Notes under the pieces: model-generated | The model's input: only the letters and a program-made list of their open reading frames with translations | Database searches by the model: none | What the model was told of the DNA's origin: nothing | Source: Antennarius striatus | Taxonomy: Eukaryota > Chordata > Actinopteri > Lophiiformes > Antennariidae | Reading direction: 5' to 3' | Assembly: GCF_040054535.1 (NCBI RefSeq) | Contig: NC_090777.1 | Span: forward strand, 6,977,501-7,041,500 | Length of the DNA: 64,000 bases | Shown: piece after piece, positions 9,951 to 20,810 of the stretch | Layout of the letters: every line of letters starts with the position of its first letter | How positions within the stretch are numbered: the first letter of the stretch is position 1 | Program-made: the position numbers and the translations under genes

Positions 9951-10194
9951 TGTACATTTTCCCAGCATCACCTCCAAGTGTTGCCAAAGGATCAATACCA
10001 GCAACACACATTTTCATGATAATGTTACTCTTGTTAGATCTGAACTTTGAAAAAGAGCTCAAGCCACGTTTTTGTGCATACACACACTTTGTGCATGAGG
10101 TCTTGCTCTAAAGCCTGAGTTTTGCACAGGAGATTATTATTCCTAAGAATTTCTTAAATTAAGAATTGACCTGGGATTCCGAAATTTTGACAAG
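9951..10194. other. No gene recognised
   Basis: Single-copy-looking sequence between the Rex3 tail and a small TIR element. I saw no long frame, repeat or RNA gene in it. Confidence 0.5.
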
Positions 10195-10459
10195 TACAGT
10201 ACTTTCTGTACAATAAGGCATGCTGGATTATAAGGCGCATCTTCAAAGAATGGCTTTTTTTTTTCATACTAAAAGTACACTGGAATATAAAGCACACTGG
10301 ATTATAAAGTGCACTGGATTATAACACGAATCTGAGAACTCATCTTCAAAGAATGGTCTATTTTTAAAACCTTTTTTCATTTACAAAGCACATTTGATTA
10401 TAAGAAATTGAGAAAATTGAAGGCTTTTAGGTGCGCCTTATATTGCGGAAAATTCTGTA
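10195..10459. mobile_element. Small non-autonomous TIR element (MITE)
   Basis: The ends are imperfect inverted repeats: TACAGTACTTTCTGTACAATA on the left, and on the right a sequence whose complement reads TACAGAATTTTCCGCAATATA. Internally there are repeated GGATTATAAGGCGC-like motifs, a common fish interspersed pattern. There is no coding capacity, and the superfamily is not assigned. Confidence 0.6.
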
Positions 10460-10771
10460 TGCATTAATTGACTTATAATAACTAATAACTAATATAACTT
10501 TACGATCTTAAACTGTCAACCTCTTTAAATCCTCTGAATCTCTCTTCAGTTTCTGTGTTTACCTGTAACTGCATACCTCTTTATGTTTACACTGTTTATG
10601 TTGATACTGTTTATGTGTACACTGTTGTGTTTGCACTGTTTACACTCTTCATACCAACACACGTAATGCTAGTCTGGATATCTTTATAGATTTACAATTT
10701 CCACGGTTTTTATATATTTATTACCCCACTGCACATACATATATTGTTTATATTGTACATATCTGCATCAC

Positions 10772-10815
10772 TGAAGATGCGTCCCAGTGCATCTAGGAGA
10801 TGTTTCTTTAAAGTT
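10772..10815 (+). repeat. Left 44-bp direct repeat flanking the REL-type LINE
   Basis: Identical to 14392-14435 except for one base (T at 10794 against C at 14414). The sequences outside the pair do not match each other. It is best explained as a long target-site duplication. Confidence 0.85.
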
Positions 10816-13800
10816 ATAAGCTGGCATAGCCAGTGACTCCTAGGAAGAGGCTAGGTGGCAACCAAGAATAGTGTGGTCGACTACTGGAGAGTCAGTTGAC
10901 AGCTCGGAAAGACGGCAACCGGGACAAGTATGGGTTAGCACCCCAGCCTGTATCTTTTGTGAGAAAGAACCCCAACAAGCTACGGAAAGCCCTAAAGAGA
11001 AATACCCCCAGGAGATCCCGAGAGGAGGGGAGGATGAGATCTCCATTCGGACGGAATATAGGTTAAAGACCCTTGCAAATGAACTGACTACGAGTATGAC
11101 ATGTATCTACAGCAAGCTATGCAAAAACAAGCATGGCCTAAAAATCCATCAGGCCAGAATGAAATGTTTGGAGCGGGAGAGCGAGGTACAACGCACAGGT
11201 CTTGGACCTGGTGAGACGCAGGAGGAGCCCGGACAGGAGACAACCCACAGATCCCAGTCCCTCCATGTACCAGAGTCTTCCAACCCCGACAGAGTAGTTC
11301 CACAGCAGTGGATTAAATGGCCCCCAGCAAGCAGACGGAGCGAGTGGCTGCAGTTTGACGAGGACGTGTCCAACATCATTTGAGTCACGGCCAAAGGAGA
11401 CGTTGACAGTAGACTCCAAGCAATGACCACCATCATTGTCAGCTATGGCTCAGAAAGATTTGGCTGGACTGAGTAGGGTAACACCAAGACCACATCCTAC
11501 ACCATGAACCGCAGGGCCACTAAGATACACCAACTGAGCCTGGTGCTCCGAACCCTCAAGAGACAGTTCAAGAGAGCTACTGAGGAGGAGAAGCAACAAT
11601 TGGCAGAACTGCATAACATCCTGCGGAAGAAGCTGATAACTCTCCGCAGAGCAGAGTGGCACAGGAGGCGGGGAAGAGAGAGAGCCAGGAAGCGCGCGGC
11701 CTTCATTGCCAATCCCTTCCGTTTTGCCAAACAGCTGCTTGGGGATAAACGCAGTGGCCGGCTCGAGTGCTCAAAAGAAGAAATAAGAAGTGAACCACTT
11801 ACTCCAGAACACTTTGAGCAACCCACTGAGGGAACAAGATCTAGGACCCAACAAAGCTCTCGTCAGCCCTGCCCCACCAATAGCAGAGTTCAAGCTGACG
11901 GAGCCTAGTCTGAAGGAGGTTGAAGAGGTCATCAAGGCAGCCCGCTCAGCATCGTCCCCAGGCCCCAGTGGGGTACCTTACCTCGTCTACAAGCGCTGTC
12001 CAGAGCTTCTCCGACACCTATGGAAGACCCTGAAGGTGATCTGGCGAAGGGGCAGAGTGGCCGACCAGTTTGGATCCCCAAGGAGGAGGACTCAAAAAAC
12101 ATCAACCAGTTTCGGACAATCTCACTGATGAGTGTGGAAGGGAAAGTGTTCTTCAGCATCGTCTCCCGAAGACTGACCGAGTTTCTCCTCAAGAACAAAT
12201 ACATCAGCACTTCAGTACAGAAGGGTGGGATTCCTGGAGCTCCCGGCTGTCTAGAGCACACTAGTGTAGTCGCACAGCTCATCAGAGAGGCCCATGAGAA
12301 CAGAGGTGATCTCGCTGTGTTGTGGTTGAACCTGACTAACGCCTACAGGTCCATCCCACACAAACTAGTTGAGCTAGCGCTACACCTCCACTACGTTCCC
12401 AGTAAAATCAAGCACCTGATCCTGGATTATTATGCAAATTTCAGGCTCAGGTTCACTTCTGGGTCAGTAACATCAGGCTGGTATTGCCTTGGGAAAGGAA
12501 TAATAACAGGTTGTACAATCTCTGTTACCCTTTTCGCACTGGCAATGAACATGGTGGTCAAGGCTGCAAAGGTGGAATGCAGAGGGTCCCTATCCAGATC
12601 AGGTGTTCGCCATCCCCCGATAAGAGCCTACATGGATGACCTTACCATCACAACAACATCGGTCCCAGGGAGCAGGTGGATCTTGCAGGGATTGGAGAGA
12701 CTCATCACATGGGCTGGGATGAGTTTCAAGCCCTCCAAGTCGAGGTCCATGGTGCTAAAGAGGGGGAAGGTGATGGATAAGTGCCGGTTCTCGATCTCTG
12801 GAACTGCAATCCCATCCATCACAGAGCAGCCAGTCAAGAGCTTGGGGAAGATCTTTGACTTAAGCCTGAAAGACTCTGCTGCCATCCAGGAGTTTGGTGT
12901 GCAACTAGGAGTGTGGCTCACCAGGGTGGACAAGTCTGGCCTGCCTGGTAGATTTAAAGCCTGGATCTACCAGCACTCCATTCTGCCCAGAGTCTTGTGG
13001 CCTCTCCTCATCTATGCAGTCCCCGTAACAACTGTGGAATCCCTCGAAAGGAAAATCAGTGGCTTTCTCCGGAAGTGGCTGGGCCTTCCCCGCAGCCTCA
13101 ACAGTGCTGCCCTGTACGGGACAAGTAACACCCTCCAGCTACCCTTCAATGGGCTCACTGAAGAATTCAAGGTGGCACATACAAGAGAAGCCCTACAGTA
13201 CAGGGATTCCAGGGACTATAAGGTGTCACCAGCTGGGATTGAAGTGAGGACAGGAAGGAAGTGCAAGGCTGAGAAGGCAGTGGAGATAGCAGAGTCACGC
13301 CTAAGGTGGAAAGCACTGGTAGGGGTCCTGGCAACAGGGAGAGCAGGCCCGGGCTACTTCCCAAAGACCCTAATGAGCCAGGCCCGGGGAAAGGAGAGAC
13401 ACCATTCACTCCAGGAAGAAGTCCAGGCAGGTGTTGAGGAGGAGCGAGTGAGTAGGGCAGTGGGACTGTGGCAGCAAGGGGCATGGACAAGATGGGAGAG
13501 CGTGCTGCAGCGCAAGATTACCTGGTCAGACATCATGCAGGAAGACTTCCACCGTGTCCGGTTCCTTGTGCAGGCAGTCTACGACACCCTCCCGAGCCCA
13601 GCGAACCTCCATGTATGGGAGAAGAACGAGAGACCTTCCTGCCCCCTGTGCGCCGGATGAGGCTCCTTGGAACATCACCTCAGCAGCTGCCCAAAGTCCC
13701 TGGCTGATGGTCACTACCGCTGGCGCCACGACCAGGTTCTGAAAGCAGTTGGTGAGAGCATAGCCTCGGCCATCAGCACCAGCAAACACCATCATGCTCC

Positions 13801-14391
13801 GAAGAAGACAGCCCCCTTCATCAAAACTGGAGAGAGACCCCGGGCATGTCCAAAGATAACAACAGGACTACTCCACACAGACCCTGATTGGCAGCTGCAC
13901 GTTGACCTGGGAAAACAGCTGAAGTTCCCCCAGTACATTGCATCAACATCTCTCCGGCCAGACATGATCATCACCTCTGAAGCTTCAAAACACCTGATCA
14001 TGCTGGAACTGACAGTGCCCTGGGAAGATCACATTGAGGAAGCCAACGAAAGAAAATGTGCCAGATATCAGGAACTGGTGGAGGAGTGCAGGGGCAGGGG
14101 CTGGAGGACATTCTACGAGCCAATAGAAGTTGGCTGTAGAGGCTTTGCAGGACATTCTCTCTGCAAAGTCCTAGGCCGTCTGGGCGTGACAGGGGCGGCC
14201 AAGAAGAGGGTCATTAAATCCACTAGCGAAGCCGCAGAGAAAGCCACGAGGTGGCTGTGGCTCAAAAGGGCAGATCCGTGGGTTGCTACTGGGACGCAAG
14301 TCGGGGCATGATCAACCCCGGCTGGGTCACCTCGGGGAGGGTGTCTGATGTTGTGAGACCCGAAACACCCAATGACCTCAGGATACATAAT
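10816..14391 (+). mobile_element. Non-LTR retrotransposon with restriction-like endonuclease (R2/NeSL/HERO group)
   Basis: The element has a short leader, one decayed ORF (10871-14311) and a short 3' tail, bounded by 44-bp direct repeats. Absence of an AP endonuclease and presence of a C-terminal zinc knuckle plus PD...E type nuclease place it with the early-branching LINEs that often choose specific targets. I cannot name the clade with certainty. Confidence 0.85.
10871..14311 (+). pseudogene. Reverse transcriptase/REL endonuclease ORF, decayed
   Basis: One main frame spans the interval, with in-frame stops at 11381-11383, near 11474 and at 13658-13660, and an excursion into another frame around 11790-12080. 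N-terminally a C2HC-type zinc motif is seen near 11100-11165 (GLKIHQARMKC). The RT domain follows, with the catalytic YMDD near 12630. A CCHC knuckle (CPLC...H...C, about 13640-13690) is interrupted by the last stop. A nuclease region with RPDMIITSE and LELTVPWED (about 13955-14030) closes the protein. In this family the nuclease nicks the target and the RT primes on it. This copy is probably inactive as it stands. Confidence 0.85.
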
Positions 14392-14435
14392 TGAAGATGC
14401 GTCCCAGTGCATCCAGGAGATGTTTCTTTAAAGTT
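14392..14435 (+). repeat. Right 44-bp direct repeat flanking the REL-type LINE
   Basis: Second copy of the repeat at 10772-10815 with one mismatch, placed directly after the LINE 3' tail. Confidence 0.85.
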
Positions 14436-14572
14436 GTTGTGTATTTTATCGTTAAGTGTTGGCTTTCTGTGTAGTAAAATTTTCCTGCTTTATGTGCCTT
14501 CAATTGCCCCATGGGCACAAATAAAGTTTTTTGAATTGAATTATATTGAATGGAATTGAATGAATACACTAC
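14436..14572 (+). repeat. LINE 3'-tail-like sequence, probable target of the REL LINE
   Basis: It contains AATAAAG followed by GAATTGAATT-type repeats, typical of an L2/CR1-type LINE 3' end in fish. Together with about 10470-10771 it may be one LINE 3' UTR split by the insertion. Confidence 0.5.
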
Positions 14573-14589
14573 TCATTAGTGGCAAAGGT

Positions 14590-16075
14590 CTCCAGCTGGG
14601 GAGGGTCTCGTCCTATGGAAGACATCCTGCATTGTCCCAGTGCCCAAGCTGAGACACCCCACAGAGCTCAATAACTACCGACCAGTCGCTCTCACCTCGC
14701 ACGTGATGAAGACCTTGGAGTGACTGATCCTGGAGCTCATGCATCCGCAGGTGCAGGGTGTGATGGACCCTCTCCAGTTCACTTACCGGCCCCAGGTTGG
14801 AGCTGACAACGCCGTCCTGTACCTCCTCCACAGGCTCTCTCCTACTTGGATGTCGGGAGCTGTGCAGTAAGGGTGCTCTTCTTCGACTTCTCGAGCACCT
14901 TCAATACAATCCAGCCCCGGCTCCTGCAGGAGAAACTGTCGTCCATGGCTGTGGACCCCTATCTTGTGAACTAGATCATGAACTATCTAACAGACAGACC
15001 CCAATACGTCCGTATGGGGGACTAACTGTCATCAGTGGTGACCAGCAGCACAGGTGTTCCACAGGGAACTGTACTTTCCCCCCCTTCTCCCTCTACATGA
15101 CAGACTTCCAGCACAACTCGGATACATGCCACATGCAGAAGTTCTCAGATGACACCGTGATCGGGGCATGTATCCCGGAGGGTGATGAGAGGGAGTACAG
15201 GAGGGTGGTGACGGACTTTGTGGGGTGGTGTCAGCAGAATGAGCTCCAGCTGAACATCACCAAAACCAAGGAGATGGTGCTGGATTTCTGGCGGGCACCC
15301 CCCTCCCCACAGCCAGTGGTAATCGGGGATAAGGAGGTGGAGGTAGTGGGGACTTATAAGTACCTGGGGCTGCAGCTGGACAGCAGACTGGACTGGTCGC
15401 ACATCCTGGACTGTGTGTACAAGAAAGGTCAGAGTAGGATGTACTTCCTGAGGAGTCTGGCCTCCTTCAACATCAACTCTGAACTGCTTAGACTGTTCTA
15501 CCAGTCCATTGTGTCCAGTGCACTGTCCTTTGCCATTGTGTGTTGGGGTGGTGGTACCAGGAAACGGGACACCGAGCACCGGAGGGCTGGTTCAGTGATC
15601 GGCCAGGATCTGGACTCTTTGGAGACTGTTCTAGAGAGGAGGACTATGTCCAAGTTTAGATTGATTCTGGGTAACACCACCCATCCCCCTGTACACCCCC
15701 TTCGCCCAACAGAGGAGCTCCTTCAGTGGCAGACTGCTGTCACCAAGCTCCTCCACTAAGGACCTCTTTTGTGCCCTGTACCATCAGGGGGTACAACCAT
15801 TCTCTCAGAGAGACGGGGGGTGAAGTTGAAGCCGCAGGGTCATCAAGGTCAGCTGAGAGGGGATAGACTGGGGGGGCTGGGATACACTGGGGATGCACTG
15901 TGGGATACTTTGTGGGCGTCCTTGGTGTCAGTCTACAGTTCGGTTCATCCACTTATTCTTATTCTTATATCTTCTTCCGATGCCCCTCCTATGTCTTATT
16001 ATGCTTCTGTCATGTTCTTATGCTTCCTTTTTATGTTATGTGTACTGTTGTTGTAATTAATTATGTTAATTATGT
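14590..16075 (+). mobile_element. L2/CR1-like LINE, reverse transcriptase remnant
   Basis: A broken RT is readable in several frames: RPVALTSHVMKTLE near 14680, FSSTFNTIQP near 14890, SDDTVIGACIPE near 15150 (the catalytic AD/DD position), then KYLGLQLDSRLDWSH and YKKGQSRMYFLRSLASFN in the 14797-15759 frame. The end of the protein (RTMSKFRLILGNTTHP...RPTEELLQW) is normal for the family. Several frameshifts and stops lie in the first 500 bp. The 3' region is AT-rich without a clear tail repeat. Confidence 0.8.
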
Positions 16076-17300
16076 TACAAATGACTGGCAGGATAGTAGG
16101 GAAAAAAAAACAAAACATTGCAAGGAAAGAGCCTCGACTTTTGTCATGACCTTGCTCAACACCCATGACATTTGATTTAGAATCCCTTTGTTTATCCTTT
16201 TAAAATTATAATAAATCTATAGAAAATGTTTTTTTTTACACTTGCAATCTTGCATTTTATCACCCTAAGTGAGTAGTCAAGTCTAGGCAAAACACAGATA
16301 AGGAAAAAGGTCTTGTTCCTTTTTGTCAGATTCAGGTCTCTCCATAGATCCAGGATTCCTACATCCCTCATTATTCATCTTACCAATTGAGAAGTTTTTC
16401 TTTCCTTCAGAGGTGAAGTGTGAGTGATGGTGTGAATGGTTACAGCTCTTAAAGACATAGTCCCTGTGACTACCAATGTAAAAATATTTGTCTGAATGAG
16501 GGAATGTTGCTATTGTAAAGTGCATTGAGTCATTAGACTAGAAAAGTGCTTTACATGTAAAAGTTCGTTTACATCTTTTCTACATCAGGTCAATGATGGA
16601 AGAAAAAATCACCACCACCAGCAAACAATTGGCAGCTTCCTTTGTATCTACCTGCTGTTGTACCTGGAGTGTGGAGGAGAAAAAAAGAAAAGGGGATCAT
16701 GAACCAGACTCTTCTTCTGCCTAAAGAAACATGGAAACCAGCCTCCACAACTGAATACTTCTGGCTGATGTTCAGTCCGTGGATAATAAGTAGGATAAGC
16801 TCTGGAGCACAAAGCCTTTTCAGTAAAGAATTGTCATGTTATGGTTTTCATGGGGACTTGGTTCAACACCTTATTTAAAATGTATTATGTCTGATATAAC
16901 TGGAATGTCAGAATGAGAGTATGACATGAATAAATGCTGCAGCAGTGGCTGTGACACGCAATAAGGGTCTGTCTCATTGCTTGGCTGTATTCTACTGAGT
17001 ATCATTTGTGACGATGAGGTTTTTGACAGGGAAGTTGATGCCAGGGGGAAATCCCACAGAGGTGGAATCTGCCTCATCATCAATCAGCAGTAGTGCAAAG
17101 ACATCCCTGTCTAAAGAGACTGTGCTGTGCGTACTAAAGACATACAGTTGATGTATTTGTCTCTGAGCCCTTCTCCACCTTGAATTTGTGGCTGTGGTAA
17201 ACAGTCACTCCAAAGCCAATTTAAAAAAAAAAAAAAAAACATTTAAAAAGTCATTGGAAGTGTACAGTACAGGGATTTGCACCAGTACAATTATCGTTCT
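16076..17300. other. Intergenic, no confident gene
   Basis: Mostly unremarkable AT-rich sequence. Around 16480-16560 there is a stretch resembling common fish repeat tails. A possible short minus-strand terminal exon at 16990-17160 is listed separately. Confidence 0.4.
16990..17160 (-). other. Unidentified minus-strand open stretch, possible terminal exon
   Basis: On the minus strand an open frame reads ...DRDVFALLLIDDEADSTS, then GFPPGINFPVKNLIVTNDTQ and a TAG near 16993. Composition looks protein-like and is open for more than 50 codons, with an acceptor-like TGTCTTTAG upstream. I do not recognise the protein and see no further exons. It may be chance or an old pseudogene. Confidence 0.25.
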
Positions 17301-17314
17301 ACCAGACTGAACAA

Positions 17315-17490
<176 letters not shown>

Positions 17491-17597
17491 CATTTCAGTC
17501 CAAGCCTTGTTTCAAGTTAAGGTCACTTCTTATTTATTCTATAACATTAAAGTCACTTTCCTTCGTTCTCACAATTCTGTATGAAAAAAGCCCAGGT

Positions 17598-17776
<179 letters not shown>

Positions 17777-18091
17777 AGTATATTTCCCACCCCATTGATC
17801 CCTCAAAAGAAGATGCTCTGATGCGCTGCGGTCACACAACCGGACATAAAAAGGAAAGCAACGAGTCGTGCAAGAGAAAGAAGTGTTAGAGGGCGGTCAG
17901 TAAGCCAGCTTTTGAACGTGGATGAGCCTCTGCCAGAATCTGCACGATTACTAGAATCTGTCAAACTGCTGAGGTACTGACTTAATTCCTATCACTTTGT
18001 CTTCCGAAAACTTTCACACAGAATTTGACGCGTCTTTGCTTTGTATCAAATCGCCTAACAGAATAACAAGGTCCTTGCCCTGTGCGCGGAG

Positions 18092-18099
18092 TATAAAAG
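18092..18099 (+). promoter_or_regulatory. pdyn: TATA box of pdyn
   Basis: TATAAAAG in a GC-flanked context (GCGCGGAGTATAAAAGG). It lies about 25-30 bp upstream of the expected start of a short non-coding exon whose end is marked by a good donor at 18159. A CRE-like TGACGCGTC is present near 18027, which is suggestive only. Confidence 0.7.
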
Positions 18100-18121
18100 G
18101 TCTATAGGTGACAATTTAAAT

Positions 18122-18158
18122 CATTATTAAATTAATAACGAGATTGAAAGTTTCAGCG
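18122..18158 (+). other. pdyn: Probable non-coding first exon of pdyn
   Basis: It starts about 25 bp after the TATA box and ends at the donor GCG|GTATGT (18159). The next exon begins after GTGTGTCAG at 18270, 14 bases before the start codon. The start site is inferred from spacing only. Confidence 0.5.
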
Positions 18159-18283
18159 GTATGTGGGTTCTTTCACAATTTTCTTGAGACTGAGAATTGG
18201 TAAACCGATCTGTTTTATTATGTCCCATTTGTGCATTTGCCATGTTATTTGTTTGCGTGTGTGTGTCAGGGATCTGCTGAAGA

Positions 18284-19432
18284 ATGGAGTGGTATGTCCT
18301 GTTGCTGGTACTGAGTTTACCACCCTCCATCCGCACAGATTGTTCTCCACAATGTCAGAAATGCCTGCAGCAGATCCTTAAACCTGGCATCGCTTTCAGC
18401 AGGCTGGTAAGTTCTGATCTGAGATAAGATCACAGTTTATTTTGCAGAAAACATGGAGACAAAATAATAACGCCGGTGTATTTTAATTATTTTGCATGTT
18501 TCTCTTTTGCGGTCAGCAGAAGTTTAGGGGAGTTAGATAATACTTATTGTTGCAAGATTAACACCCACAGGATATTTAAATGTTGCGTATGAATGTCCCT
18601 ATCCTGATTTTAAAACTTCCATATATGCAATATAGAGAATTTTTGCTTAAACATATCACACCTTAGGTTTGAATCTGTGATTTAAGAGTACACAATTTGT
18701 TGCTAGGGTTCTGTATAGGGTTCTGAATTAATTTCCTGAATACGAGCCACAGTCAATAACTATGTAATCAGCAATGAAAGTAGGAAAAGCTGCTTTCTAA
18801 CAGCCTTTTGACTCTCTGAGCACAGATGTTTCACACTTCTCTGTGTATGTGTCTCAAAGTCGTGCAGTGTCGATTGTGAAGGGCAGTTGAAGAGCTGCGC
18901 TCAAACTCCGGGGCTGGATTTAAACGAAGATGAGACTGTGGACGAGGACAGTCAGCAGGCAGGTATAAGCAAACGATACGGTGGCTTCATTCAGAGAATA
19001 AACAAAAACAAAGACAAAATGTTCACCTCTCCATGGCACGAAAATTACGTTCTGAGGGTTGCAGCGCTGCCTACGAAATATAAGGACTTACTGAAGAGTC
19101 AACAGGAAAGAGGAACAGACGAACAGGAGAACAAAGATGATGCTCTTGGAGATCAGATGTTTCACAGCTTTGATAAACGTTACGGCGGCTTTTTACGTAA
19201 ATTCGGCATCAAATCAAGGAGAAGTGGTTCAATGGAACATGAGGACCACGATCAACAGCTACAGAAACGCTACGGAGGCTTCATGAGGAGAATCCGACCA
19301 AAGTTGAACAATCTGAAGTGGGACAAAAGATATGGAGGTTTTCTGCGCCGTCAATTTAAAATCTCTGTGCGCTCCGTCGAAGAACCATACTACTCTTTTG
19401 ATGACCTCGGCCCTCAAGCGAACCGTGCTTAA
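18284..19432 (+). CDS. pdyn: Prodynorphin (opioid neuropeptide precursor)
   Basis: Coding exons are 18284-18406 and 18860-19432, joined in phase 0 (donor CTG|GTAAGT, acceptor CTCAAAG|TCG), giving 231 residues. Residues 1-18 are a hydrophobic signal peptide. The opioid-family cysteine pattern follows (DCSPQCQKC, then [13 protein letters not shown] across the intron). Four KR-preceded opioid cores are present: YGGFI at 81, [11 protein letters not shown] (alpha-neoendorphin type) at 149, [12 protein letters not shown] (dynorphin A type) at 179 and [10 protein letters not shown] (dynorphin B type) at 199. The precursor is secreted and cleaved at dibasic sites to ligands of kappa and related opioid receptors. 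The order of neoendorphin, dynorphin A and dynorphin B identifies prodynorphin rather than proenkephalin. Met5 in dynorphin A and Ile5 in the first core differ from mammals; as I recall, zebrafish shows the same changes. No AATAAA is obvious; ATTAAA occurs near 19626. Confidence 0.95.
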
Positions 19433-20488
19433 AACAGAACATAATCATTTTTGCTGGTTAACATAAAAAACCACAATTAATTCAAAAGAGTATAATATGC
19501 CTGCCTGTCTTGCTTATTCTCCGATTGATTGACTTCTGCGTAACAAATGTCATGTCTGTTCTCTGTTATTCATATCTTTGTCTGTCATGCAACTAATAGA
19601 TGCTTGTTTTATAAAACTGAATTGAATTAAACTGTATTTGTGTCTGTCTTTTTTTTTTCTAACGCAGTTCAAAAAATTCTAGAAGCCTACTCCTGCAGCC
19701 GGTTTCACTGTTATACACTCAAACCAAAATTTTGGTATCTGGACAGATTCTTGCTGTTATATGAAGTTATATGAACGTTTATTTCAATACGAAGACACGT
19801 CCCTCATTCGAGTAACTACGTTAATGCCGGACTTGTTTTAGGATATATTTGAATTATATCCTAATTTTTTTTTATCTTAATTATATAAACTACAATTAAG
19901 GTCTCACTGTGGTGGAGTTAAGACTATCAATTCTACAATTATCATAGTTTTAATTAGATGGATATTGAATTCGAATACAGTACGTATACACTGAGGATTA
20001 CAGACCTATTGAACAATTCCAGAACATTTTCTTGAAGCCATTGTTTGTCGATCTATATTATTGTACTGATCCAACTCTAATAAAGTTACTGCGCATCGAC
20101 TTCTAACAATAAATTTTCTGAGAAGGAAAAATATAAATATAAGGAACCTAACACTTTGGAGAAATTAAACGAGATGCATCTTCCTCATTTAAAAAGGGCC
20201 AATGAACAGCAGTGTTATTGCTCCATCTTGTGGCCAAAAATTTACCCACGGGAGAAAATGCAGGAATAGAATTTTCACCTGTTTTATCAAAAACTCCAAG
20301 TATGAACTGTTGGGTTGTTTGTTTAACTGGTCGTCATGTCACACCATACATAAGGTTGCTGTGTGCCTAACAGTGGACAATGAAACAGCAAGGACTTTGG
20401 CATAGAAGAGTGGATGGTTCTAGGTTCAGACATTTGTGGTGGCTCAGCACCCAGAGGCAGGGAAGATGATTCTGCAAGCAGGTTAGTT

Positions 20489-20521
<33 letters not shown>

Positions 20522-20810
20522 TCTTGCTTCCGTGAGGTAGACCAAAATAGATTTTGCAGGGTCAACATTTTGGAATATATATTACATATATTTTGCTATT
20601 TTTCCTCTCTACTTGGGATACCCATTGTTCCTTCGTTCGTTCGTTCATTCGTTCATTTTTTCATTCATTCATTCATTCATTCATTCATTCATTCATCTTG
20701 TTGAAGATGAGAGACAATCCATAGTTTTCTTGTTTTCTGCCGCAAACAGCCTAATTCTCTTATGCCAAGAAATAAGATATCATCAGTTAACAAGTGTCGA
20801 AGCAAACTGA
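19433..20810. other. pdyn 3' flank, no gene seen; two small microsatellites
   Basis: AT-rich sequence downstream of pdyn. A (GTT)n run lies at about 20486-20522 and an (ATTC)n run at about 20629-20697. No convincing exon or RNA gene was seen. Confidence 0.6.

Noticed and set aside
16600-16870. Minus-strand reading with LILLIIHGLN-like hydrophobic residues as an exon
   Set aside because: No splice signals or recognisable domain, and it does not join in frame to the candidate at 16990.
20600-20700. CRISPR-like or satellite array
   Set aside because: It is a simple ATTC microsatellite with no spacers.
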